From UBA6136 sp964386975 (GTDB taxonomy: Bacteria; Pseudomonadota; Gammaproteobacteria; Methylococcales; Methylococcaceae), in NCBI GenBank assembly GCA_964386975.1, contig CAYLUS010000002.1, positions 68,344 through 132,343 on the forward strand: 64,000 nucleotides of DNA, given 5' to 3'. The notes beneath the pieces are model-generated. The model saw nothing but the letters and a program-made list of their open reading frames with translations. It did not search any database and was not told where the DNA came from. Numbering within the stretch: the first letter of the stretch is position 1; each line of letters starts with the position of its first letter. This document shows positions 17,356-25,904 of the stretch, piece after piece. Both the position numbers and the translations under genes were made by a program.

Positions 17356-19213
17356 TCCGCGCCCTCATCCTGTATTTCGGGCGCTTTCTTTGAGCGCCCT
17401 CCTCGGTCTTGTTTCTAATGGCTTTGCCCAGAGCGAAGAAAAGATCCGAGGGCCTCTCGCCTATCTTTACATTGATGCCAACTCCGGCGGATCCAGCGGT
17501 GGCCACAGCGCCATCCGTATCCATGATGAGGTCTACCATTATCAGCATTCATCGGGCGTCGCCCGCCTGATACGCGAGCCATGGAGCACCTTCCGCTTCA
17601 CTTATACCAATCTTGAAAATCGGACTATTGAAGCCGCCGAACTCTCGGTCGATCCCAAGATCGCAGGAACGATCCGACAGGCCCTCAGCCAGACCCTCCT
17701 GAAGCAGAACCGTCATTTCGATTACCTTAAGGCTCTTGAAAACGATGTGGTTTTTCTCGAGGCCATTAGTGACGGGAGGGCGATTCCCATCGCCGGTGCC
17801 GGATTCTTCGGCTCTGAAAAAAGCCAACATCCCTGGTTTGAACTCCTGCGGCAGCGTCTCCCAGGGACGCCACCTGCGACGCCGACAGCTCTGACGGAGG
17901 ACATGCTGGATTTAACCCGCCGCCCAGATGAAGACCTCCAAACCCACGGCTATCCCCTATACCCCCCCACTTTCTCAGAGACATTCACCGATCTTTATGA
18001 CCGGAAATTGGCCCTACGGGTAATGGCGGAAGACCTCGAAGTCCCAGCTGACGCTATCCTCGACCTCGGAGCCCTGCCGCAAGGACCTCATGGAGAAAAG
18101 ATCAAGCAGCACCTTCAAGGTTTTCAAAAAGACTTGGCGGAGGGGATCCATACGCTGGTGCAAACACCCTACCCCGGGCACGGCCCGGCCCTCCTTTTGG
18201 CGCTGGCCCGCTATCAACTGATCTCCCGTTCACTTGAAAGGCGGAGAATCTTCGTGCTTGATAGCTCCACGGGCGAAATCGAAGCCGGGAGACCCGATTC
18301 ACACCGCTCGCTGAGTGAGCGTGAAATCAGCGAGCAGGCAGGTTTTCTGGAGATCCTCTCCAAAAGAGCCCAGCGCATCATCCGGCACGATCTGGAGGAA
18401 TCTGAGACGGATGAAATCGGTTACCATCGCCTGGAAATCGCGGCCACTGAACTGGCGCTCCTTAGACGCGCGATCTCCCTCAAAATCCGGGCACATTTCC
18501 CAAACGATTCGGCACCTCCCAGAGGCCAGGCGGCGGTGCGGGTCTTGCGACCCGTGGGTGCAGCCGACCAAAAGCGCCTTCAATGGTCACTGGATGCCGC
18601 ACGCATAGACCTTGCCAAATTTAGGGACGCACTCTCCAAACGCTTTGGATATGGCCTGATTGATCGAAACTGCGTCACGGAACTGATTCGGAGCGTCAAT
18701 CAGAGCTTTCAGGGCGCGAACGAGACGGCGGCGCTTGGTGGCCACATCGACCCGGACCATTCACAAAGTTTCGTGCCGTTTCGTTTTCATGAGCTGGTCA
18801 AAAGCCGCTATCGGATAAAGCAGATTGATCGTTACCCGTCATACCTGCGGCGGAGAAGGGAGCAGCTCCTGGCGGGGGGGGCCGCGTTTCAGAGTGTGGG
18901 CACACGCGTGCTTGAAACGAGCCCTCTCACCTCTCAAATCTATGCGGCACGCATGCGGGAAGATGGCGTTTTTCTATTTTTCAGTGACGATCAGTTCATG
19001 CTCAGGCCCCTGATCGGGACCATGAATCTGGCCTACGGCGCAGGTGCCAGCCTCGTCGGCGCCTTTAGCGCACCGCTGGATGAGGGCGAACTGGCCATGG
19101 GAGGTCTCAAAGGCATGGTGTTCAGCCTCCCGGAGTTGGCCTTTTGGAACATCAGAAAGGGAACCTTCAGCGAATTTGCACTCGCCGATATGGCGGTGCA
19201 ACCCCACGAATGA
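17297..19213 (+). CDS. Large exported protein with permuted papain-like His/Cys motifs (Lnb/DUF4105-like)
   Basis: A 638-residue protein. A hydrophobic export segment (FRALSLSALLGLVSNGFAQ) lies at about residues 30-47; the long leader before it makes the start uncertain, and TTG at 17291 is an alternative. The N-terminal domain has GGHSAIRIHDEVYHYQ (His70) and a later block has YGLIDRNCVTELI (Cys ~459). The order His-then-Cys in GHxAxR and NCxT contexts recalls DUF4105/Lnb-type permuted NlpC/P60 proteins, some of which are lipoprotein acyltransferases (family knowledge). I infer a periplasmic cysteine hydrolase or acyltransferase. It overlaps the preceding lipoprotein gene by 59 bases and converges on ctpA. 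Confidence 0.65.
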   Translation: MYSKPTARPSPGLKLASASSPRPHPVFRALSLSALLGLVSNGFAQSEEKIRGPLAYLYIDANSGGSSGGHSAIRIHDEVYHYQHSSGVARLIREPWSTFRFTYTNLENRTIEAAELSVDPKIAGTIRQALSQTLLKQNRHFDYLKALENDVVFLEAISDGRAIPIAGAGFFGSEKSQHPWFELLRQRLPGTPPATPTALTEDMLDLTRRPDEDLQTHGYPLYPPTFSETFTDLYDRKLALRVMAEDLEVPADAILDLGALPQGPHGEKIKQHLQGFQKDLAEGIHTLVQTPYPGHGPALLLALARYQLISRSLERRRIFVLDSSTGEIEAGRPDSHRSLSEREISEQAGFLEILSKRAQRIIRHDLEESETDEIGYHRLEIAATELALLRRAISLKIRAHFPNDSAPPRGQAAVRVLRPVGAADQKRLQWSLDAARIDLAKFRDALSKRFGYGLIDRNCVTELIRSVNQSFQGANETAALGGHIDPDHSQSFVPFRFHELVKSRYRIKQIDRYPSYLRRRREQLLAGGAAFQSVGTRVLETSPLTSQIYAARMREDGVFLFFSDDQFMLRPLIGTMNLAYGAGASLVGAFSAPLDEGELAMGGLKGMVFSLPELAFWNIRKGTFSEFALADMAVQPHE

Positions 19214-19231
19214 GAGTGCACCGCTTATCTT

Positions 19232-20641
19232 CTAAGGCTTCTTTCCTTGGGCCGGTTGCATATTCTGCTTGGGCTTCTTGGCAATATTGATCCCTTTAAG
19301 AAGGTTCAAGGCCTCATTCAACGGATAATCCTGAAGGGCGAGACCGTCCTCAGACTTCGGATCCTTGGGCTGCGCCTGATCCTGAGGTGTGATGGTGATT
19401 TCCTTGCTGGGTTCGCGCTTGGCGCCCGGGGTTGGATTTTCGAGGTGATTGGTTAAATCCGCCTCTTTCAGAGGACCAAAATCAGGATCATTAGCTGCTT
19501 CCAGCTTGACCTTGGAAATCTGCACGTCGGGTGCGATACCCTCGGCCTGAATAGAGCGGCCCGAGGGCGTGTAGTAACGCGCTGTGGTCAGCTTGATGCC
19601 GCCACCATTACTGGTCGGGAGTATGGTTTGTACCGAGCCCTTGCCAAAGGTCTTTTCCCCCATGATGATGGCCCGGTTGTGATCCTGCAGCGCACCGGCC
19701 ACAATTTCAGACGCGGAGGCAGATCCTGCATTGATCAGCACCACCATTGGTGCGCCTTCCAGCGCATCGCCCGATGTAGCATCAAATTTCATCTTGGAAT
19801 CTTCAATGCGGCCGTCGGTATAGACAATCAGACCCTCATCCAGAAACGCATCGCTCACGGAAACGGCGGCGTTGAGTACCCCACCCGGATTATTTCGAAG
19901 GTCCAGCACCAAGCCCTTTAACTTGCCGCCCTTCTTGAGTTCATCCAGGGCCTCGATCATGTTTTCGCCCGTCTTGGCCTGAAAGCTCGACAGACGGAGG
20001 TAGCCGTAACCGGGTTCCAGCATGCGACTTTTGACGCTTTTCACCTTGATGACATCGCGGACCAACTTCAACCGCAGGGGTTGCTCACGACCTTCCCTGA
20101 CCAGGGTTAAGACAATGGCACTTCCGGGCTCACCGCGCATAATTTTGACCGCATCGTTAAGACTGAGTCCCTTTACCGGTTTCTCATCGAGGCGAATGAT
20201 GAGATCGCCTGCTTTCACCCCCGCTTTTTGGGCCGGCGTGTCATCGATCGGGGCGATCACTTTGACAAAGCCATTTTCCATGCCCACTTCAATCCCAAGG
20301 CCACCGAACTGCCCCATGGTCCCGACCTTCAACTCGTCATACTGCTCTTTATCGAGATAGGTCGAGTGCGGGTCCAAGCCGGAGAGCATCCCCCGAATCG
20401 CATCCTCGATCAGCTTGTCGTCTTTGACCGGTTCCACATAATCCTGTTTGATGCGGCCATAGACCTCGGCAAAGGTCTTAAGTCCCTCGAAAGGAATCTG
20501 GCCCTGCTCCTTCTCGGCCTCAGGGGCGTTTGCCGCTTTGGGTTCTGGCGCATTCGCGGCCAGAACACACGAGGCGGATGCCAGGCTGTATCCAAACAGG
20601 ATGGCCAGTGAGGTCAGCCGAAGGCTCTGATAGTGAGGCAT
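19232..20641 (-). CDS. ctpA: Carboxy-terminal processing protease (S41)
   Basis: A 469-residue periplasmic serine protease that trims the C-termini of envelope proteins. It has a signal peptide (to about residue 29), a PDZ domain (~residues 95-175, GQFGGLGIEVG and DLIIRLDEKPVKGLSL), then the S41 core with the catalytic Ser in GSASASEIVAG and the catalytic Lys in FGKGSVQTI. An Ala/Pro/Glu-rich spacer follows the signal and a Lys/Pro-rich tail closes it. It is the last gene of gpmI-envC-ctpA, a conserved gammaproteobacterial run; EnvC and Ctp proteases both act in peptidoglycan remodelling. Confidence 0.95.
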   Translation of the reverse strand: MPHYQSLRLTSLAILFGYSLASASCVLAANAPEPKAANAPEAEKEQGQIPFEGLKTFAEVYGRIKQDYVEPVKDDKLIEDAIRGMLSGLDPHSTYLDKEQYDELKVGTMGQFGGLGIEVGMENGFVKVIAPIDDTPAQKAGVKAGDLIIRLDEKPVKGLSLNDAVKIMRGEPGSAIVLTLVREGREQPLRLKLVRDVIKVKSVKSRMLEPGYGYLRLSSFQAKTGENMIEALDELKKGGKLKGLVLDLRNNPGGVLNAAVSVSDAFLDEGLIVYTDGRIEDSKMKFDATSGDALEGAPMVVLINAGSASASEIVAGALQDHNRAIIMGEKTFGKGSVQTILPTSNGGGIKLTTARYYTPSGRSIQAEGIAPDVQISKVKLEAANDPDFGPLKEADLTNHLENPTPGAKREPSKEITITPQDQAQPKDPKSEDGLALQDYPLNEALNLLKGINIAKKPKQNMQPAQGKKP

Positions 20642-20683
20642 ATGTTGATACCGATGACTTTGTGATTCTTAAATTGTGCAGGA

Positions 20684-21823
20684 TCAGGTCTGAGTCTTGC
20701 ACCATGCGATGGGATCCACAGGTTTACCCTGATCCCGTATACCAAAATAGAGCCCCGGGGCCTCGCGGCCCCCACTGGAGCCAAGGGTTGCTATCACCTC
20801 GCCAGCGACCACTTCATCGCCCTTGGCTTTACTGAGACTCTGGTTAAAGGCATAGAGGCTCATGACACCTGCGCCATGGTCGATGATTGTAAGGAGACCA
20901 TAGCCACGAAACCAATCCGCAAACGCCACCTTGCCGGCTGCAACCGTTTTAACTGGCGAACCCTCGCGGCCCCCGATCAAAATACCATCCCAGCGGCCAT
21001 TGAGACGCTTGCTGCCAAAGCGTGAAACGATGGGGCCCGCCGGCGGGCAACGACCCCGTGTGGTCATTTGGGGATCGGCGGACGCTAGAGGGCTTACACG
21101 GGACTCACTGGAGGTTGAGAAAGAATCGACCAGGTTGGCCAGCCGCTCTTCATCTTCCTTGAGCTCGCGAATCCGGACCGCCTGACTTTTGAGTTCCTCG
21201 TCCCAGGAGGATAGCAAGAGTTTTCGCGCTTTCGTCGCTTCGAGCAATTGCTGTCGCTCCTGCTGCGACTTTTTCCGAAGTTCCGTCTTGGCCAGGGTCT
21301 CCTGTTGGAGTTCCCTCTCTGTCTGATCGACCTTAACCAGCTCATCCTTCAGTCTTTGGATCAAGGTGGAACGCGCCACACTCAAATAGCCGTAATAGGC
21401 TAGCACACGGGCCATTCGGGTGGGCTCCTCCTGATTCATGAGGAGTTTGAGCCAATCCTCCCGGCCGACCAGGTGGGCACTTCTCAGCTGTTCGGACAGG
21501 ATTTTTTGCTGCTGCCTGACATGGGCAAGCGTCTTGTCTCTTCGCTGTTTCAGAACTTGAATATGCTTTTCACGATCCCGCGCCTGTGTTTCAAGCTCCA
21601 TGATCAGCTGCGCCAGCTGTCCCTGCCTGAGTTCAAGCGCTGAAAGCTGGTCATCGAGTTGATCCCGGACTGTTTTGAATGCAGCCCGGGCCTGACGCGC
21701 CGACTCCAACTGGCCACGAACGGCCTCCAGCGGGGCTTCCTTGGCGCCCTCCGCCAAACCTGGTCTCAGCCAAGAGAGGCTCGCTAAGGCTAGGACCAGA
21801 ATCCTGAAACGGGTGGCATACAC
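20684..21823 (-). CDS. envC: Murein hydrolase activator EnvC-like (degenerate LytM)
   Basis: A 379-residue periplasmic coiled-coil protein that activates cell-division amidases. After the signal peptide (about residues 1-24), long heptad-rich helices cover residues ~28-235. The C-terminal M23/LytM domain runs from RFGSKRLNGRWDGILIG to LYFGIRDQGKPVDP. Zinc ligands are lost: the motif reads SLYAFNQ where active enzymes have YGHN, and the early H-x(n)-D is replaced by RWDG. A non-catalytic LytM is what EnvC-type activators have. It starts 10 bases after gpmI. Confidence 0.93.
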   Translation of the reverse strand: MYATRFRILVLALASLSWLRPGLAEGAKEAPLEAVRGQLESARQARAAFKTVRDQLDDQLSALELRQGQLAQLIMELETQARDREKHIQVLKQRRDKTLAHVRQQQKILSEQLRSAHLVGREDWLKLLMNQEEPTRMARVLAYYGYLSVARSTLIQRLKDELVKVDQTERELQQETLAKTELRKKSQQERQQLLEATKARKLLLSSWDEELKSQAVRIRELKEDEERLANLVDSFSTSSESRVSPLASADPQMTTRGRCPPAGPIVSRFGSKRLNGRWDGILIGGREGSPVKTVAAGKVAFADWFRGYGLLTIIDHGAGVMSLYAFNQSLSKAKGDEVVAGEVIATLGSSGGREAPGLYFGIRDQGKPVDPIAWCKTQT

Positions 21824-21832
21824 CCTGAGAGC

Positions 21833-23377
21833 CTAGGACAAAAGGGACCTGCCGGTCATTTCAGCGGGTCGTTCAATCCCCAGGATCTCAAGAACGGTGG
21901 GTGCGATATCCGCCAGATTGCCGCCGTCAGCCAGTGTCCTTTGACCCTGACCCCGGTAAACCAGCGGCACAGGGAAGGTGGTGTGCTGGGTCAGTGCCAC
22001 ACCCGTGTCAGGATCCACCATCTGCTCAACGTTGCCATGGTCAGCGGTAATCAGGAGCTCGCCACCCACTTTGTCAAGGGCGACAAGGATACGAGCCAGG
22101 CTGGCATCCAAGGTCTCAACAGCCTTGATGGCCGCATCCATGATGCCGGTATGACCGACCATGTCACCGTTGGCATAGTTGCAGATGATGACATCGAAGG
22201 ACTGGTTCTCAATGGCCTTTACCATTTCATGGGTGACCTCAGCCGCACTCATTTCTGGCTGCATGTCATAGGTCTTGACCTTCGGCGATGGGATCAGGAT
22301 CCTTGACTCGCCAGCAAAAGGCTCGTCACGTCCACCGTTAAAGAAGAACGTAACATGGGCATACTTTTCGGTTTCAGCGATCCGCAGCTGAGTCAGACCG
22401 TGCTCGGATAACACCTCACCGAGTGAGCGGGAGATGGACACTGGAGGAAAAGCAACCGGGTAAGGGAAATCCTGATGGTACTCCGTCAAGGTCACGTAGC
22501 CACCGAGGTTTCGAACCGCTTTGCGCTCAAAGCCATCGAAATTGGCATCATTGATGGCCTTGGTGATTTCTCTGGCGCGATCTGCCCTGAAATTCATGAA
22601 TACAACCACATCCCCATCCTCGAGGTGCACTGGGCGCTGACCCGGCGGAACAACGAGCGTGGTCTGCACGAATTCGTCGGTCTCGCCCCGCGCATAAGCC
22701 GCTGCAAGACCCTCATCTGCTGACACCGCAGTAAATTCACCTTTGCCTTCAACAATCAGCTCGTAAGCTTTTTCGACCCGATCCCAGCGATTGTCCCGAT
22801 CCATTGAATAGAACCGGCCGGACAGCGAGACGATGCGCCCGGTACCCAGCGACTTCAGCTTTTTTTCCATTGAAGCAATGGGACCCCCGGCGCTTTGGGG
22901 CGGCGTATCCCGTCCATCGAGAAAGGCATGAATGTAGACCTTCTCAAGACCCCGGCGGACCGCAAGCTCAGCCATCGCCTGAATCTGATGATCGTGACTG
23001 TGGACGCCACCTGGCGACAGCAATCCAAAGATGTGCAGGGCTTTGCCGCCCGCCTTGGCAGTATCAACCGCCTGAACCAGCGCCGGGTTTTCAAAGAACG
23101 AGCCATCGCGGATCGCCTGGTTCACGGCCGTGAAGTCCTGATTGATCAATCGACCGGAACCCAGATGAAGGTGGCCGACCTCGGAATTGCCCATCTGATC
23201 ATCAGGTAGGCCGACGGTCTCGCCCGCGCACTTGAGAAGGGTGTGTGCACAGGAGCCCCAAAGATGGTCCCATGTCGGAGTCCTGGCAGCTGCAATGGCG
23301 TTGTATTCATTGGATTCGTTGTAGCCGAATCCATCAAGGATAATCAGGACGACTGGTTTAGGACGATGCGAGTTCAA
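21833..23377 (-). CDS. gpmI: 2,3-bisphosphoglycerate-independent phosphoglycerate mutase
   Basis: Interconverts 3- and 2-phosphoglycerate using two Mn ions. At 514 residues it has family length. Metal and catalytic motifs: VLIILDGFGYN, MGNSEVGH (phosphoserine nucleophile), FLDGRDTPP, NFRADRARE, ADHGNVEQM. No ATG precedes the conserved N-terminus in frame; the start appears to be TTG at 23377, with GGAG eight bases upstream. It heads the gpmI-envC-ctpA run and is divergent from arsR. Confidence 0.97.
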   Translation of the reverse strand: MNSHRPKPVVLIILDGFGYNESNEYNAIAAARTPTWDHLWGSCAHTLLKCAGETVGLPDDQMGNSEVGHLHLGSGRLINQDFTAVNQAIRDGSFFENPALVQAVDTAKAGGKALHIFGLLSPGGVHSHDHQIQAMAELAVRRGLEKVYIHAFLDGRDTPPQSAGGPIASMEKKLKSLGTGRIVSLSGRFYSMDRDNRWDRVEKAYELIVEGKGEFTAVSADEGLAAAYARGETDEFVQTTLVVPPGQRPVHLEDGDVVVFMNFRADRAREITKAINDANFDGFERKAVRNLGGYVTLTEYHQDFPYPVAFPPVSISRSLGEVLSEHGLTQLRIAETEKYAHVTFFFNGGRDEPFAGESRILIPSPKVKTYDMQPEMSAAEVTHEMVKAIENQSFDVIICNYANGDMVGHTGIMDAAIKAVETLDASLARILVALDKVGGELLITADHGNVEQMVDPDTGVALTQHTTFPVPLVYRGQGQRTLADGGNLADIAPTVLEILGIERPAEMTGRSLLS

Positions 23378-23394
23378 CGTATAATCTCCGGCTG

Positions 23395-23408
23395 AGTTCT
23401 TGAGAACT
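23395..23408. promoter_or_regulatory. Palindrome in the gpmI/arsR intergenic region
   Basis: Inverted repeat AGTTCT-TG-AGAACT, six-base arms. It sits between the two divergent start codons, where an autoregulating ArsR-type repressor would bind. No experimental or comparative support. Confidence 0.35.
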
Positions 23409-23550
23409 GAACCTAGGTTTTGTTTCTTGGGAAAAGAATGAGGCAGGTTTTCCTGCGCTCAGGGCTGAGATTTTATCTGTTTTTCCTTCGCTCGTCGTCA
23501 TCGGACGACTCCCCGGGGGGGGTATGCGGAGTCGGGATTTGGAGCACACG

Positions 23551-23859
23551 ATGAGGGACGACTTGATCCGCCGCGAGGAGGACATCACGATTGCGGCCAA
23601 CTGTATTAAGGCCATGGCACACCCGCTCAGGCTCAAGATCCTCTGCCTTCTGGGCGAGGAGCAGGCCAGCGTTCAGGAAATCGTTGACTACTGCGGGACC
23701 ACGCAGAGCAACATCTCCCAACATTTATCCGTACTCCGCGAGAAGGGAATTCTGGGGAGTCGAAAAGAATCCAACCGTGTCTATTATTTCGTCGACGACA
23801 AGCGAACCCTAAAACTGATCACGCTGATGCGCGAGGTCTTCTGCTCGGACTCACATTAA
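23551..23859 (+). CDS. ArsR-family regulator, BigR/SqrR-like cysteine pair
   Basis: A 102-residue winged-helix repressor. HTH: SVQEIVDYCGTTQSNISQHLSVLREKG. The classical metal site ELCVCDL is absent. Instead there is a Cys in the helix LKILCLLGEE and another at the very end, MREVFCSDSH. This two-cysteine layout is that of BigR/YgaV/SqrR proteins, which sense persulfides by forming a polysulfide bridge (family knowledge). A rhodanese gene follows 20 bases later, which supports a sulfur role. The start at 23551 has GGAG seven bases upstream; an in-frame ATG at 23524 is less well placed. Confidence 0.8.
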   Translation: MRDDLIRREEDITIAANCIKAMAHPLRLKILCLLGEEQASVQEIVDYCGTTQSNISQHLSVLREKGILGSRKESNRVYYFVDDKRTLKLITLMREVFCSDSH

Positions 23860-23878
23860 TTTCAAACACCCAAAACCT

Positions 23879-24325
23879 ATGAACATCAACCCCGACCAAC
23901 TCATCGAATTCGTGGGCAACCACTGGATCATGGCCAGCTGCCTTTTCATCGTCATCATTCTTTTGATTCAGGACCTGTTCGATACCGCCACTCGCAAGCA
24001 CAAGACCGTTTCTCCCAGCGAAGCGGTGGTGATCATGAACAAGGATGAAACCGTCATCGTCGATGTCCGGGAGCCTAACGAATTTGCCGAAGGCCACATC
24101 CAGGGCGCCATCAACATGCCATTCTCGAAAATTGGCGAGCGGGCGGCCGAACTCGACCCCCACAAAAATGACCCCATCATCGTCAACTGCCAGTCCGGAA
24201 CCCGTTCCCTCGCCGCCGGGAAAAAGCTCACCGAACTTGGGTTCACTCAGGTTTACGAATTAAAAGGCGGGCTGTTTGCCTGGAAGGACCAGAACCTTCC
24301 CATGAGCAAAAAACGCAATAAGTAA
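23879..24325 (+). CDS. Membrane-anchored rhodanese (YibN-like)
   Basis: A 148-residue single-domain rhodanese with one N-terminal membrane span (IMASCLFIVIILLIQDL, residues ~18-34). The domain carries VDVREPNEFAEGHIQGAINMP and the active-site loop NCQSGTRS, whose Cys would carry the persulfide. In E. coli the order is yibN-grxC-secB-gpsA. Here grxC is missing between rhodanese and secB, and an ArsR regulator has been placed in front. Confidence 0.92.
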   Translation: MNINPDQLIEFVGNHWIMASCLFIVIILLIQDLFDTATRKHKTVSPSEAVVIMNKDETVIVDVREPNEFAEGHIQGAINMPFSKIGERAAELDPHKNDPIIVNCQSGTRSLAAGKKLTELGFTQVYELKGGLFAWKDQNLPMSKKRNK

Positions 24326-24356
24326 CTTTTACTCCCCCACTCAACGAAGCACCCAC

Positions 24357-24830
24357 ATGGCCGAAGAAAACGAGTCCCAGGACGCGCGACAGTTCAGCAT
24401 CCAGAAGATCTACGTCAAGGATGTTTCATTCGAAACCCCAAACACGCCCGAGGTCTTCACCCAAGACTGGGAACCGGAGATGGAGTTTGACCTTGGGAGT
24501 ACGACCCAGCGGATCAGGGAGGATGTCTATGATGTGACCCTGAAAGTCACCCTGACCGTTAAACTTGGCGACAAAACCGCCTACCTGATTGAAGTCGGCC
24601 AGGCAGGTATCTTCGCAGCTAAGGGGTTCCCGGAAAATGAGCTCTCTCACCTGGTCCGGAGCTACTGTCCCAGCATTCTCTTTCCATTCGCCCGCCAAGT
24701 CGTTGCCGACCTGGTCAGTCAGGGTGGATTTCCGCCCATGATTCTGGCTCCGGTCAATTTTGATGCCCTCTATGCTCAGGAGGTCGAACGCCTCAAAAAC
24801 GCGGAGCCTGTCTCCACCATGAGCCACTAG
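24357..24830 (+). CDS. secB: Protein-export chaperone SecB
   Basis: A 157-residue tetrameric chaperone that keeps preproteins unfolded and delivers them to SecA. Family signatures: FSIQKIYVKDVSFETPN near residues 12-28, the acidic SecA-binding stretch, GIFAAKGFPENELSHLV, CPSILFPFARQVVADL and GGFPPMILAPVNFDALY. It follows the rhodanese gene by about 30 bases, in the conserved secB-gpsA arrangement. Confidence 0.98.
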   Translation: MAEENESQDARQFSIQKIYVKDVSFETPNTPEVFTQDWEPEMEFDLGSTTQRIREDVYDVTLKVTLTVKLGDKTAYLIEVGQAGIFAAKGFPENELSHLVRSYCPSILFPFARQVVADLVSQGGFPPMILAPVNFDALYAQEVERLKNAEPVSTMSH

Positions 24831-24880
24831 CCATGATCCTGAGGGTGGATACCTCGCCCAAGTACCCTGATTGAGACCTG

Positions 24881-25888
24881 ATGGCGACCATTGCCGTTTT
24901 TGGGGCGGGTTCTTGGGGGACGGCCCTGGCCTTGGTGTTGGCCACCAACGGCCATGCCGTTCGCCTATGGGGGCACTCACCCTCACATATGGCCAAACTC
25001 CGGGAGGAGCGGTGTAACCGACGCTATCTTCCAGATGCCCTTTTTCCAGACAGCCTGAGGATTACGTCAACGCTCCATGAGACTGCGGCGGCTGCCGATA
25101 CCTGCCTGGTGGCCGTTCCAAGCCATGCGTTCAGACCCTTCCTTGAATCCCTCAAACACGCGGTTGATGGCCCTGCCCGCATCGCCTGGGCTACCAAGGG
25201 ACTGGAACCTGGCAGCGGCCTGCCCCTGCATCAGGTCGTTGCCGATGTGTTTGGAGAATCGACACTCAGCGCCGTTCTTTCAGGTCCGAGCTTTGCCCGA
25301 GAGGTTGCTGCCGGCCAGCCGACGGCCGTCACCATCGCTTCCAACTCACCTGAATATGCGCAGCAACTGGTCAGCCTGTTTCACTCCCCACGTTTTAGGG
25401 CCTACTCGAGTTCGGACCTGATCGGGGTTGAACTGGGGGGAGCCATCAAGAACGTCCTCGCCATCGCAGCCGGGGTCGCTGATGGTCTGAATTTTGGTGC
25501 TAATGCCCGGGCAGCCCTGATCACCCGGGGTCTTGCAGAAATGATGCGTCTGGGTTTGCAACTCGGCGGCAAGCCCGAAACCCTGATGGGTCTCTCCGGT
25601 GTGGGCGACCTCATCCTGACCTGTACCGATGACCAATCCCGGAATCGCCGGCTGGGGCTGGGGCTGGGTCAGGGCCGCTCGCTTGAGACCGTCAAGGCCG
25701 AAATCCACCAGGAAATCGAGGGAATCCCTACGGCACGAATTGTTCATGACGTGGCACACAATCTCGGCATCGAGATGCCCATCACGCATCAGGTCTATCG
25801 GATACTGTTTGAAAACCTTCCACCTCAGGAGGCCGTTGACAACCTCCTGCTGCGTGAACCGAAGGCCGAACATGGCCCCACTGGCTGA
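24881..25888 (+). CDS. gpsA: Glycerol-3-phosphate dehydrogenase [NAD(P)+]
   Basis: Reduces dihydroxyacetone phosphate to sn-glycerol 3-phosphate for phospholipid synthesis. It is 335 residues, usual length. Visible: the Rossmann motif VFGAGSWGTALA, ATKGLEPGSG, LSGPSFAREVAAG, the catalytic Lys region ELGGAIKNVLAIAAG, and GLSGVGDLILTCT. It is directly downstream of secB as in E. coli. It may share a transcript with the MFS gene after it, whose alternative start (25872) lies inside gpsA. Confidence 0.97.
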   Translation: MATIAVFGAGSWGTALALVLATNGHAVRLWGHSPSHMAKLREERCNRRYLPDALFPDSLRITSTLHETAAAADTCLVAVPSHAFRPFLESLKHAVDGPARIAWATKGLEPGSGLPLHQVVADVFGESTLSAVLSGPSFAREVAAGQPTAVTIASNSPEYAQQLVSLFHSPRFRAYSSSDLIGVELGGAIKNVLAIAAGVADGLNFGANARAALITRGLAEMMRLGLQLGGKPETLMGLSGVGDLILTCTDDQSRNRRLGLGLGQGRSLETVKAEIHQEIEGIPTARIVHDVAHNLGIEMPITHQVYRILFENLPPQEAVDNLLLREPKAEHGPTG

Positions 25889-25904
25889 ACCACGGGACGC
25901 TGCC

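Noticed and set aside
25872..25904. Upstream in-frame ATG of the MFS gene overlapping gpsA
   Set aside because: The added 11 residues are not part of the conserved family N-terminus and the later ATG has a better ribosome site.
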